Source of the DNA: Macrotis lagotis
Taxonomy: Eukaryota; Chordata; Mammalia; Peramelemorphia; Peramelidae
Assembly: GCF_037893015.1 (NCBI RefSeq)
Contig: NC_133661.1
Location: forward strand, 188,616,491 to 188,680,490
DNA: 64,000 nucleotides
Direction: 5' to 3'
In this document: in pieces, positions 10,926 through 20,940 of the stretch
Layout: each line of letters opens with the position of its first letter
How positions within the stretch are numbered: the first letter of the stretch is position 1
The notes under the pieces: generated by a model
Databases searched by the model: none
The model's input: only the letters and a program-made list of their open reading frames with translations
Told to the model about the DNA's origin: nothing
Position numbers and translations under genes: made by a program

Positions 10926-11914
10926 ATGAGCAAGCCGAGAAACAAGAGGAAGACCATTGAGAAATATTTTGCATATGAGCCCAAGAAGCATCAAAATACT
11001 CAGTCTGAAGATGAGTAAGTACAAGCTCCTGCATCTAAAGACTCCAAGAAAAAACAGAAATTGGGCTCAGGCTATGACAGAGCTCAAAAAGGACTTTGAA
11101 AATCAAATGAGGGAGTTGGAAGAAAAACGGGGAATGAAAGGAGAGAGATGCAGGACAAACATGAAAATGAAGTCAACAGCTTAGTCATGGAAATCCAAAA
11201 AAACACTGAAGAAAATAGCTGCTAAAAACCAGCTTAGGTCAAATGGATAAAACAGTTCAAAAATTATTGAGGAGAAGAATGCTTTAAAAAGCAAAATTGG
11301 CCAGATGGAAAAAGAGATAAGAAACTCTCTGAGGAGAAGAAATATTTCAGACAAAGAATAGAATTCAGGGAGATTGTTGAATTTACCAGAAATCAGGAAT
11401 CAATACTTCAAAACCAAAAGAATGAAAAATTAGAAGAAAATGTGAAATATCTCATTGAAAAAAACAACTGATATGGAAAACAGACTTAGGAAAGATAATT
11501 TAAAAATTATGGGAATACCTGAAAGTCACGATCGGGAAAAGAGCCTTGACATCTTCAAAGAATTACTACAGGAAAATTGCCCTGCTATTCTAGAAGCAGA
11601 AAATAGAAATGGAGAGAATCCATCAATCCCCCCAAGAAAGAGATCCCAAAAAACCAACCCCTAGGAATATTATAGCCAAGTTCCAGAACTCCCAAGTCAA
11701 AGAGAAAATATTACAAGCAGCCAGCAGGACACAGTTCAAATATCATGGTGCTGCAGTCAGGATCACACACGACTTAGCAGCAACTACATTGGAAGCTCGT
11801 AGGGCTTGGAATATAATATACCGGAAGGCAAAAGAGCTTAGAATGCAGCCAAGAATGAGCTACCCAGCAAGGCTGAATGTCCTCTTCCAGGGAAAAAAGA
11901 TGGACTTTCAATGA
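10926..11914 (+). pseudogene. LINE-1 ORF1 (RNA-binding chaperone protein) of the HAL1-like element, broken
   Basis: ORF1p is the trimeric nucleic-acid chaperone of L1 particles. The likely start at 10,926 gives 'MSKPRNKRKTIEKYFAYEPKK'. A Lys/Glu-rich coiled-coil region follows (10,957-11,184 frame), then the RRM ('DNLKIMGIPESHDREKSLDIFKELL', frame 11,455-11,664), then the C-terminal domain ('TPRNIIAKFQNSQVKEKIL', 'VRITHDLAATTLEARRAW', 'PARLNVLFQGKKMDFQ', frame 11,609-11,914), ending at the natural TGA. These match the ORF1p order. The reading frame is interrupted by an early TAA (near 10,015 bp into 11 kb, at about 11,015, where the sister element at 44.2 kb has GAA) and by later frameshifts, so no full protein is made. 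Confidence 0.8.
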
Positions 11915-12495
11915 ACCAGGGGAATTTCAAATGTTCCTTTTGGAATGGCCAGAGCTGAACAGAAGGTTTGATCTTCAGATACAAGACTCAGGTGAAGCAT
12001 GGAGAGTGGAGGAGAGGGGGAAAATATGAGGGACTTAATGAGGATGAACTGCATGTATTCTTGCATAGAAAAATGACACTGATAATACTCATATGAAACT
12101 TCTAAGTTAATAGAGCAGGTAGAAGGAGCTTTTATAGTTGAAGAACAGGGGAAAGCTGAATTTGAAGATAAAATACGATGTAAAAAGGAGTTAATAGAAA
12201 AAAAGGGAAATGTAATGGGAGAAAGAAAAAGGAGAGGGAGAATAGGCCAAGATATTTCATATAATAAGATTTTTTTATTACAATGAGCTATTGTAATGAT
12301 ATGGATGGGGGGAGGCAAGGGGGAATGAGGGAACCTTTGCTCTCATCAGAGATGGCTAGGAGAGGAAGCAGCATATATACTCAATGGGGTATATGCATCT
12401 GGAGTAAGGAGGAAGGAGCAGGGGAAGGGGTGGGGATGTGAATAAAGGAGGAGAGGATGGAGCATGGGGGGAGAGTGGTCAGATATAACACATTT

Positions 12496-12645
12496 TCTTT
12501 TTTACTTCTTGCAAGGGCCTGGGATTGGAAGGCCTGTCTAGGACCATAGGGCCAGATGGATTCTGGGCCTAAGGGGTGGTATGGGGTCTCAGGGCTTCCT
12601 GGCCCGAGGACCAGGGATCTGTCTGCTGCACCATTAAGTGACCAT
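12496..12645 (-). repeat. SINE (minus) embedded in the HAL1-like spacer, shared with the 45.9-kb element
   Basis: Between 'cagatataacacattttc' and 'accatacagcagagtc' lies a reversed SINE-like body ('ggcctgtctaggacc...ctgtctgctgcaccatt'). An equivalent body sits at the identical position in the second element (45,898-46,050), while the related elements at 2.54 and 7.44 kb are empty there. Confidence 0.65.
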
Positions 12646-12845
12646 ACAGCAGAGTCAGAGGGAAAGGAGATAGAAAATATAGTACATGGTAGTGAAGAAA
12701 TAAGAAAGGAGGGAGTTGCGATCAGCAATGGCAACATTGGAAAAATATGGAAGCAATTTTTGCGATGGACTTACCATAAAGAATGTGATCCACCCATGAT
12801 AGAGTTGTTGGTGTTGGAACAAAGACTGAAGCACGTTTTTTATTA

Positions 12846-12990
12846 TTATTTGGGGAGGTGGAGGGCAAATGGGGCAGAGTACCCTGCCTGTGGCCACATA
12901 GCAGGGTGATCTTTAGGTGTCTGAGGCCGGATTTGGACCCGGGTGCTCCTGGCTCAAGGGGCAATGCTCTGTCTGCCACCCAACCACCCC
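12846..12990 (-). repeat. SINE-like body (minus) in the HAL1-like 3' end
   Basis: Plus strand shows 'gtggccacatagcagggtgatctttaggtgtctgaggccggatttggacc' then 'gctctgtctgccacccaacc', the reversed SINE order (3' part, B-box region, A-box region). It is GC-richer and more diverged than the common SINE of this window, and is absent from the element at 46.25 kb. Confidence 0.65.
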
Positions 12991-13019
12991 TACTATGATT
13001 ACTATTTTATTTTATTTTA

Positions 13020-13185
13020 TTGTTGGTCTTTTTTTTCTTCTTTTTGGTTTTTGTATGGCAGTGGGGATCAAGTAGCTTACATGTCACATGGGTGATTGTT
13101 CGGTCTACAGGGCTGGATGTGGGCTCAGGTGCTCATGGCTCCAGGGCTGGTGCTTCATCCATTGTGCCACCTGGCCACACATACA
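13020..13185 (-). repeat. Second SINE-like body (minus) in the HAL1-like 3' end
   Basis: A pyrimidine-rich left end is followed by 'ggctggatgtgggctcaggtgctcatggctcc' and 'gtgcttcatccattgtgccacctgg', the reversed SINE order. It lies directly after the previous one, separated by a (TTTTA)-rich stretch. Only this element carries it. Confidence 0.6.
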
Positions 13186-13411
13186 ATTATTACTATTATT
13201 TTTTTAATTTTAATTTTTTTTAATTTTATTTTTTTCTCTCCCTTTTACTTTATTGCCCAAGCAAGTCTATATTCATGGGGGAGGGGTATTTTGTTTACTC
13301 TTAAACAAGAATATTTTATTAATGTAAAAAAAAAAACATTTGTACAAAATGAGAATAAAAAAATTAAATTAAATTTAAAGAAAAGAAAAAAAGAAAAAAA
13401 ACTTGTGATTA

Positions 13412-13946
13412 AACAATTCTGGAAAATAATTTGGAATTTTACATAAAATATTACTTAGCAGGCCATGTTTCCTTACCCAACTATATCATTGCTAGACTTA
13501 TATCCAAACAGATCAGAGAAATAAGAGAAATTTCTATAGGTATAAAATATTTAAAATAGCACTTCTTGTACAGGCAAAAATATTAGGAATTAAGGAGATG
13601 TCCATAAATTGAACAATAGCTAAAGAAGACAGCATACTTAACTTGCTGACTTGGGTGAGATTGGCTAAAAAAAAACCTTATAATTTAGTTCATTACTTTA
13701 TTTTCCTTTGCAATGCCATGTATATTGTATATTCAAAAATATTCTGAAGAGTTAATAAGTTTTATCAAAAGGGTACTTGAATAACAACCCTGCTTTAAGG
13801 TAATACCCCTGCTTTAAGGTAATATTAAAAGACTAAACGTAATTCAAAGGCTACAGTTACAATTATGGTATTACCTTATACTTTCCCATTAGATACACCC
13901 AAATCCTATTACCATGTTATGAATTCCATGGGTTGGTAGAGCATCT
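13412..13946. other. Duplicon sequence with L1-like 3' remnant and 20-bp tandem repeat
   Basis: It aligns with about 42,150-42,790 of duplicon 2. A short local duplication, 'cctgctttaaggtaatac', occurs twice in tandem at about 13,788-13,825; duplicon 2 has a single copy ('ctaccttaaggtta', 42,660). No gene is seen. Confidence 0.5.
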
Positions 13947-14046
13947 GGTAATTGTTGGGAGCCAGGGTCTCTAAGCTGCTTGACACAGTCGTGGCAAGAA
14001 GAATCAAGGTAGCTACACTGTCTGATGGAACAACATTTCCTTCTTC

Positions 14047-14092
14047 AATATATATGCATATATATGTATATATATATATATGTATGTATTCC
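14047..14092. repeat. (TA)n-rich microsatellite within the LTR
   Basis: Imperfect TA/TATG repeats ('atatatgcatatatatgtatatatat'). Short frames read from it on both strands are artefacts. Confidence 0.8.
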
Positions 14093-14220
14093 ATGTATAC
14101 CAATATTTATAGGACTAATATTGATTGCAAAACTTACTCATCCTAATAGTGGAATGACTATAAAGGAAGGATTCCAGAGATATTCCTTGAATAAAACAGA
14201 TTGTGAACTCTGTCCAAATT

Positions 14221-14375
14221 TTTTGTTTTAGGTTTTTGTGAGGCAAACAGGGTTAAGTGGCTTGCCCAAGGCCACACAGCTAGGTAATTATTAAGTGTCT
14301 GAGACCACATTTGAACCCAGGTACTCCTGACTCCAGGGCCGGTGCTTTACCCACTATGCCACCTAGCTGCCCCCA
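14221..14375 (-). repeat. SINE (minus) with target-site duplication, inside the LTR
   Basis: Reversed full-length SINE ('ttttaggtttttgtgaggcaaacagggttaagtgg...' to 'ccacctagctgccccc') flanked by 'tccaaatt' at 14,213-14,220 and 14,376-14,383. Confidence 0.88.
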
Positions 14376-15219
14376 TCCAAATTAAACAGAACTGCCTCCC
14401 CCTGAGGCATATAAAAGCTTCCAATATTATGAAATCTATGGAAAACCCAACACTGGGAATTCCAAGGAGATGTCAGAATATATACAGGGAAAACAGATAC
14501 ACGATGGGTTAGGTAGAATTCCTGGGAAATCAAAAGTTTTTCCCTCCTTACCATACACAGGAATATATGATAAAGATGGTATAAGAATAGTTAGTATAGG
14601 TGACTGATATGTGAACTTTAACAGCCTCAATTTATTGTGAATGAATAAAAAAGTCACAGAAACTGTGGTTTCTACCAACAAGGGCTGAAAGGAAATTGGT
14701 TATTGAAGGAGTCAACGAATGGGTGGACAAACACAACTACCCTTACTAGAGGTTGTCAAGGGAGTGTATTGAAAAACATTTACATACACAGAAACATAAA
14801 AAACATTCTATTAAATGAATTGATCAATTAATAACTTTAAATGAATTAATAATTTTACAATGCAGCAACAAACTAGGTAGCTGTCAGATTGAGGTCATCA
14901 TGAGCAGGGATAAAAATTAATTAACTACATGATTGATAATCAAACTTGTAACCATATGAACTACATGATCAAACTTGTAACCACATGAAATATATAAATG
15001 ATAATGAAAATTGTAAACTTTTGTAACCAAGGAAATGATTTTAGCTTGCTTGCTTGATGCCTATATGATTCTGAGACTATAAAAATAAATCTGAGTAGCA
15101 GACAGTCAGTCAACCTGCTTCTGCCTTCAAACCCTCATGTTGACTGAACTCCTTTTGCCGACTCTATCCCTCCTGTCTGGTTTCAAGGACCCCATGGAGG
15201 CTGGATCCTTGCAGGTAAG

Positions 15220-15670
15220 GAACAAAAATTTGAAGCTGGCTTCAGGTGGAAGGGATAATAATCAAAGGATTTTGAAACTATGTTAGTATTTATTTCAGTC
15301 AAAGCTTAGCTTCAAAATTTGCCCACTTGTCCATTAACCATCATCCCCACCCTGCACAGTCTCACACTCTGCCGACCTTTATCTTAACCCTGGGGTACCT
15401 CTGCTTAGAAATGACTATCCACAGCTACTGAAACAAATTAAATTTGAAATTAAAAGTATTACGGATAATGACACCGGACTTCACTTTAGGTAAATTTTTG
15501 CTTGGTAACATTTCAATAAATATCTTCCACTCTCAGAATTCGGTAGAGAAGAAGATTAACACAGACTAAGGAATTGATCTATCACAGGAAAACTTGTAAT
15601 GTATCAAAGAAAGAGTATGTTGCAAGAAGATCCTATCATAAAACTCAAGAAATAAGAAATAATCCTACTA
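15220..15670. other. Duplicon single-copy sequence
   Basis: It aligns with about 42,815-43,260 ('caggtggaagggataata' / 'caggttgaagggataatc'; 'tgtccattaacc' / 'tgtccactgacc'). No coding signal or repeat is recognised. Confidence 0.5.
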
Positions 15671-15682
15671 AAACACAATAAT

Positions 15683-15834
15683 AATAATAATTATTTTTTG
15701 CAAGGTAATGGGGTTAAATGATTTGTCCAAGGTCATACAGCTAAGTACTTATTAAGTGTCTGAGGTTGTATTTGAGTTCAGGTCTTCCTGACTCCAGGAC
15801 CCATGATCTATCTGCCGTGCCACCTAGCTGTCCT
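15683..15834 (-). repeat. Older SINE (minus)
   Basis: Reversed SINE body ('caaggtaatggggttaaatga...' to 'gccacctagctgtcct') flanked by 'aaacacaataat' (15,671-15,682) and 'aaagcacaataat' (15,835-15,847). It is more diverged than the SINEs at 8.2 and 16.8 kb. Confidence 0.85.
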
Positions 15835-16199
15835 AAAGCACAATAATTCTGGTTGAGATATAAAAGTGGTTGCAAACACACTGAGAGAAATTAGATTTAG
15901 TAAAAGGAAATCTGAATAGCAATAGTTGTCCTCAACAAATATTTGAGGACAAAAACTTTGAAACCGAAAAAATCAGGTGACACAATGGGAAAAAAAGGCA
16001 GAAACAGAACTCAGAATTCAATGAAAAAATATTTAAAACAACTCTAAAATACAACAAAATTAATTTAAAAGCATGAAACATTTTTATTTAAAGCTGATAT
16101 AATCTAAGTATCAATGGTCTCAGAAAACATATTTAAAAACCTTAAATAAAATATTTCAAAAAATTATAAGAAAAATTTTCTTGAAAATTTTAGATTACA

Positions 16200-16410
16200 A
16201 TAATAGTCCAATAGGGACTTTTGACTTGGGTATAACCTTCCTGCTGGAACAGTTTCAGGACTATGAAGATTCACTAATAGATGAAGTGACTGATTTTTAT
16301 AATATTTATGTGACTTTAGTCAAATTATTTTTCCTCTCTGACCCTAGTTTTCTTTATCTGTTTAGTGGGTATAATACATGTAATTCCTACTTCATTGGGG
16401 CTTATCTTGA
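16200..16410 (+). repeat. MIR-type SINE fossil, shared by both duplicons
   Basis: The MIR 3' half is visible: 'tgtgactttagtcaaattattt...cctctctgaccctagttttctttatctg'. Its partner is at about 47,090-47,310. The 96-aa frame over it (16,181-16,471) is not a gene. Confidence 0.6.
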
Positions 16411-16769
16411 TAGCCCAAAAGTATTTTTACCAAAAGAAAGAACAAGGAGTCAGAATATATCCTTTGGATAGGAACAACTGGCAGATAACAGAAGGGTAAC
16501 ATTTTTTGGTGTAAACTTAGAGCCTGCAGATATCTTTTGGAGTCGCTGCCTTGACAAATGCCTTGGACACTCTATCAACTGTTTTGGATTAATAAAAGAA
16601 GCCTATCTGTTCATGATATGCCAGGAGAGGTACAAGTTTAATAGGTGCAAGCTACAAAGATTTTTCCTTGTTTCAAAAAACTGACATACATATTGGGAAG
16701 ATAATCAAGTCACTTGGATTCTCCAACTAAAAGTAATAGGATCCTGAAACCATGATTAAGATGAATGGT

Positions 16770-16958
16770 AAGGGGGCAGCTAGGTGGTGCAGTGGATAAA
16801 GCACCAGCCCTGGAGTCAGGAGTACCTGGGTTCAAATCGGGTCTCAGACACTTAATAATTATCTAGCTGTGTGGCCTTGGGCAAGCCACTTAACCCCATT
16901 TGCCTTGCAAAAGCCTAAAAATAAACAAACAAACAAACAAATAAATAAATAAATAAAT
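16770..16958 (+). repeat. Young SINE with (CAAA)(TAAA) tail and target-site duplication
   Basis: Complete SINE starting 'gggggcagctaggtggtgcagtggataaagc', B-box 'ggttcaaatc', ending in an A-rich tail that has become CAAA/TAAA repeats. It is flanked by 'aagatgaatggt' at 16,758-16,769 and 16,959-16,970. Absent from duplicon 2. Confidence 0.93.
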
Positions 16959-16970
16959 AAGATGAATGGT

Positions 16971-18650
16971 CAGAGGAATTCATATTGTGTCACTAGAGGT
17001 GAAATTTTTGAACCAACAGAAGATGAACCAGAGTGAAAGCATTTGCCAAGCATATTTTCTCTAATCAAGAGTGAAAATTGGAGGTTCGAAGATAATCAGG
17101 TTCCAACTTACTTCCAATCACAGTTGATGCTGACTAATGACCTGGTGCCATTATTCCATGACTCCCTGGGTGGCTTTGCAGGAAGCCAAAGTCTTTGGAT
17201 ACTGGGGAATATGGTGACAGGGCTGAGACAAAGGGATAGTACTGATGATTAGACAATCTAGACAGAGATAGTGCTGGTGAATCATCATGGTGTCTCACTG
17301 ATATGTGAATAAAAGACAGTATTGACAATTAGTCCATTGAGAGGAAGTTTTTGATGTACTGTTCTTGGAAAAACCTGACACTACTGAAATGACATGCTGC
17401 CTTGCTAAAATTGAAAAGAAAACATCCACAAAACCAAGGACTCCTGTAGCATCCAGACTAACACCAGAAGTCTTGTTTCCTATCAAATCAGGTCAAGGGG
17501 TATAATGGTCTGGAAAGAGTAAGAAGGAATTCTTTGTGTTGTCCTCACTCTAAAAACAATCTATAACTCATGCCAACCTTAAGTTAGTGTCCTGGTTCTC
17601 TCTGATTATGAAGGACAACTACTTATAAAATTATAATATTATAATTAGACATTAATGTTAGGCATTAAAGAAATCTTATTAGGGAAGTTATGAGAGTCTT
17701 AGATGTGAAATATTTCACAAACCTTGAAACACTAAACAAAACCCAAGCATAACCATTGTCTCTATCATCCCCATCAGAATCATTATTTCTCTGTAGTCAC
17801 CAGGTCTCTCTCTGGTGTTCATCTCTTTCCACAGAATTCCATACTGTATATTTGCTAAGCTTAAGCAATATTTCTAGAGCAATTTAGGGGTGCACTGGTA
17901 ATGTCTAACAATTGTACTCTCTGAATAATAAAATTTTGGGCTTACATTTTTGAGTTTAATCTATGTTATTAACACTTAAATGTAGGCATTCAACAAAGCA
18001 ATAAATTAAGCCCTAATTGGAATGCTAATTTTGGGGTTATAAATGCCCTTACTGAAACTTTAACAAATAAGTTCTCATGAACCAATTCCCTTTCTCTTAA
18101 CACAGGGAAAATAGCTTGCCTTTCACACAGACAGTCGGTAGCAGAACCAAGCCCAAAGTCTAGCAAAATCTAAGGCTATGACTCTTTCCTCCATTTTGGT
18201 CCATCTCAGACAGTCCACTTCAACATATGTGGGAAAATAATGAAGTCACAGAGAAAACCTGGTAAAATTTTTACACACAAACAAGTGCAGAATTAATTAT
18301 AATTAAATTGAATAGCCTCTCTTTGCCAAGGCAAGTTTTCTCCCAGTCACAAGAGAGGCTCATCATCAGTCCCACACCTAACCTGTCATTTAGCAGGCCT
18401 TTCACCATGGGACATTGATGATAGAAGATGAGGGAAGAAGAGGTTAATTTGATTGTTGGCTTGCAAACTTTCCCCCATTCCAGACAACTGGAGAAAAGGC
18501 TAAACAATGAGATTGGCACAGACAAAATCAAATTAGCAGAAGGGCCTTCACATACTAAAGGTTTTTGACACATTCTGTCTCTGACTCCCATGAGACTAGA
18601 TCATTTAGTCAAGGGGAAGGAGAAGACATTAAGGATCATAGTAGTATAGA
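16971..18650. other. Duplicon single-copy sequence
   Basis: From about 17,740 it aligns with 47,800-48,900, for example 'caatttaggggtg' (17,880/47,941) and 'tttgccaaggcaagttttctc' (18,319/48,557). Short frames at 17,043, 17,134 and 18,271 are not conserved as coding in the other copy. No gene is recognised. Confidence 0.5.
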
Positions 18651-18659
18651 TTTATAATC

Positions 18660-18810
18660 AGAAGAGATATCAATGTTCAGGTACAACTCTCATTTTTATA
18701 GAAGACGAAAATAGAAGTGATGTGTTTAGTTAGAAATAAACAACCAGGAAGTATCTTTCATCAGGATATAAATACTGGTCTTCTTGACATCAAATCTAGT
18801 GTACTGGATT
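18660..18810 (-). repeat. MIR-type SINE fossil (minus), shared
   Basis: Reversed MIR core: 'agaagacgaaaatagaagtgatg...' then 'ataaatactggtcttcttgacatcaaatctagtg'. The counterpart in duplicon 2 is at 48,915-49,035 and reads closer to consensus ('aacttgtccagaattaaacagc'). Confidence 0.55.
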
Positions 18811-18824
18811 CAGCTAAATGGAAT

Positions 18825-18925
18825 AAATAGAAAGATTACTGATGTTGGAGTCAAGACGACTTGAATTCAAATGCAAACTCAAAAATTTCCTAGCTGTGTG
18901 ATGGGGTAAAGTGACTTTTTCCTTT
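18825..18925 (+). repeat. MIR-type SINE fossil, interrupted by an L1 in the other copy
   Basis: 'gttggagtcaagacgacttgaattcaaat...cctagctgtgtgat' is the 5' half of a MIR-like SINE, followed by a pyrimidine-rich stretch (18,915-18,980). In duplicon 2 the same SINE is split at 'attcctagctgt' by the L1 at 49.14 kb. Confidence 0.6.
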
Positions 18926-19141
18926 CCTCTCCTCCCCTCCCATCCCCTCCCTTCCCATTTCCTTCCCTTTCCTTCCTTTTTCACTTCTCATGATACCAAA
19001 CAGCCTTCCATGCCAACAAAGTGAAATGCACTATGACCTGTGTAGGACATTATGAGCATTATTAACAATATTTGGTTTAGAGGCAGACTCCTGCCCTTTT
19101 CTGATATTCCATAATTACAAGTATTATATATAGAAGCACTG

Positions 19142-19345
19142 AGATTTAATAAAAGGAATGCAATATTTGGAGTGAGAGGATATAGGTTTTATTTCTGCAT
19201 CTTCTAATTACTAACTGTGTGACCCAGAATAAATCCTTCTGACTCTCATTTTCTTCACCTGTAAAATGATATTGGGATAGATTGCCTCTAATTTCTTTCT
19301 TGGCTGTAAAAGCATGATTCCCATGACCTTGGGCAAGTGATGTCA
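19142..19345 (+). repeat. MIR-type SINE fossil, shared
   Basis: 'aactgtgtgacccagaataaatcc...tctgactctcattttcttcacctgtaaaatgat' is a clear MIR core. Its partner is at 50,735-50,930. Confidence 0.75.
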
Positions 19346-19439
19346 TTTCTATGGCCTCCAGTTTCATCCTCCAGTGATTTTATTTAATAAAGTGACTTTT
19401 ATAGAAATTCCCCTTTCCCTGTGGAAGCTGATAGTGGCT

Positions 19440-19590
19440 CTGTAACTCCAGAAACACTACCTGCCTGAAGCATTGTTAGGTTAAGTGAATTGAACATGAT
19501 TAAATGGTTAGTATGAGTTGCAGGCAACAACTGAACTCAAGTCTTCCTGATTTCAAAAGTTTTCAATCCACTATGCTATGAGACTTCTTT
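19440..19590 (-). repeat. MIR-like SINE fossil (minus), shared
   Basis: Plus-strand 'gttaagtgaattgaacatgattaaatgg...caactgaactcaagtcttcctgatttc...tccactatgct' is the reversed SINE order. Partner at 51,005-51,165. Confidence 0.55.
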
Positions 19591-19884
19591 TTTATATACT
19601 TTTAGAAAATTGTTTTATAAACTTAAAACTATAGAAATGTGAATTATTGTTTTTAATAAATATTATATAAATGAGAGAAACACTATAATGCATTTCATAT
19701 AGGTTAAGTATAAGCTATAAATGAATATAAATGAATATACATATGTGTTTATATATATATATATATATTTATGCATATGTCTGTGTTTATGTGTGCATAT
19801 ATTTGTATATGTTATTTATACCAAAAAAAAGAAGTTCAGAATTTCTCCCTCTTTTAGAAGTAAACTGAGGACACTAAAAGTGAG

Positions 19885-20110
19885 ATATTTGGAGAGGGTA
19901 GAAAGAGCACTGGGCATAGTTGGAAGATATGTTTGGGGTCTGACTTCTTATTAGTTATGTTACTTTAGTTGAGCCATTTAATCTCTCTGACCCTCAGTTT
20001 CTTCATCAGTATTGTAGCAGTGATATTTGTACTTACTACCTAAGAATGTTATTTCAGGGCTTAAATTAGATAATATAAGTGAAAGATATTGGAAATCATG
20101 AAATAATATA
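19885..20110 (+). repeat. MIR SINE fossil, shared
   Basis: 'gttactttagttgagccatttaatctctctgaccctcagtttcttcatcagt...attagataatataagtgaaag' matches MIR from the B-box side to its 3' end. Partner at 51,470-51,690. Confidence 0.8.
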
Positions 20111-20554
20111 GAAATATAAGTTGATTTTGTTCATTTAGCACTTCCAATCTGTGATGTTTGCTTACTTCCTCTAGAGTCATTAGGAAATGACCCCACACTT
20201 TTTAGGGAAAAAAAAAAATCCTTGAGCTCAGCAGTTTCCTTTTAGAGATATAAGGAGTAATAGACCCTTCACTTTTCTTAACTATTCTTTTATGTAGTTA
20301 AGTTTATGTCAAACCCACAGAAAAGAAGAACTCTCAGCTATTATCCAAAGTCATTTTCCCCTGTACATTTTCACTCCAAATGGGCAAAATTCTAATTGGA
20401 CTACTGATTGAAAACATTAAACTAGGGCATTGTTAAAATAGTATTACAGTCACTGAACTCTACAATTTATTTCCCTTTTGTTTTGGGATGTAAAAGTAAG
20501 TTCAATAATGACAATCATTTGTATTTAACTGATACGTTATAAATACAAATAATA

Positions 20555-20745
20555 TACATCATTCCATAAGATCTTCACAATAAATCTTAAACCTGTGAAA
20601 TACAAGTATTATCATTCTCTATCTATGAAAGAGGACATTGAGCCTCAGGGAGAATAAGTTAGTTTTCTAAGATCACACAGCTAAGTGCACGGTAGAATTG
20701 AATCCAGTTCTTCTGCCTCTAAGTGTAGAGATATTCTCACTAAAT
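20555..20745 (-). repeat. MIR SINE fossil (minus), shared
   Basis: 'gacattgagcctcagggagaataagtta...aagatcacacagctaagtgcacggtagaattgaatccagttcttctgcctct' is a reversed MIR. Partner at 52,150-52,335. Confidence 0.8.
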
Positions 20746-20940
20746 GGATAATGCATTTTTAGAATCTGTAAGTCATGTACAGTGTGTATTTTCCTGTCCC
20801 ATAAAACTGAAGGAGTAACAATAACAAAAACAGTAATAGTAAACATTTATATAACACAATTTATTTGCCATGAACTGTGTTAAATATTTTACTAATGTTA
20901 TTTCATTTGATTCTCACAACAAATCTTGGCAGATGATAAT

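Larger units (their letters stand above)
10177..13397 (+). mobile_element. ORF1-only LINE-1 (HAL1-like) with 5' UTR, about 3.2 kb
   Basis: It starts with the L1 5' UTR signature 'gcggagccaagatggcg' (YY1-type motif at 10,186-10,196), has a GC-rich 5' UTR to about 10,925, then ORF1, an inter-ORF spacer, and the L1 3' end with no ORF2. It is flanked by the duplication 'aaaacttgtgatta' at 10,163-10,176 and 13,398-13,411. The matching site in duplicon 2 (near 42,130) is empty, so insertion postdates the duplication. Three minus-strand SINE bodies sit within its 3' half (about 12,496-12,645, 12,846-12,990 and 13,020-13,185). Structurally it fits the HAL1 ('half-L1') class, which must be mobilised in trans by a full L1. 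Confidence 0.8.
13953..15213 (+). mobile_element. Solo LTR of a class II (ERVK/beta-like) endogenous retrovirus
   Basis: It begins 'TGTTGGGAGCC', a start typical of class II LTRs, and ends '...GGATCCTTGCA' (TG...CA). Flanks 'ggtaat' (13,947-13,952) and 'ggtaag' (15,214-15,219) fit a 6-bp target-site duplication. A TATA-like 'actataaaaataaa' lies near 15,077, followed by a pyrimidine-rich R/U5-like region. A SINE at 14,221-14,375 is inserted in it, so the LTR proper is about 1.1 kb. No internal retroviral sequence adjoins it. The matching place in duplicon 2 (about 42,795) lacks it, so it came after the duplication. Confidence 0.65.

Noticed and set aside
11908-12318. 136-aa minus-strand frame and other 60-118-aa frames within 10.2-13.4 kb
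   Set aside because: They lie antisense or out of frame in the HAL1-like element's 5' UTR, spacer and SINE bodies.
16181-16471. 96-aa plus frame with a plausible hydrophobic stretch
   Set aside because: Much of it is MIR sequence and the duplicon 2 counterpart at 47.1 kb does not keep the frame.
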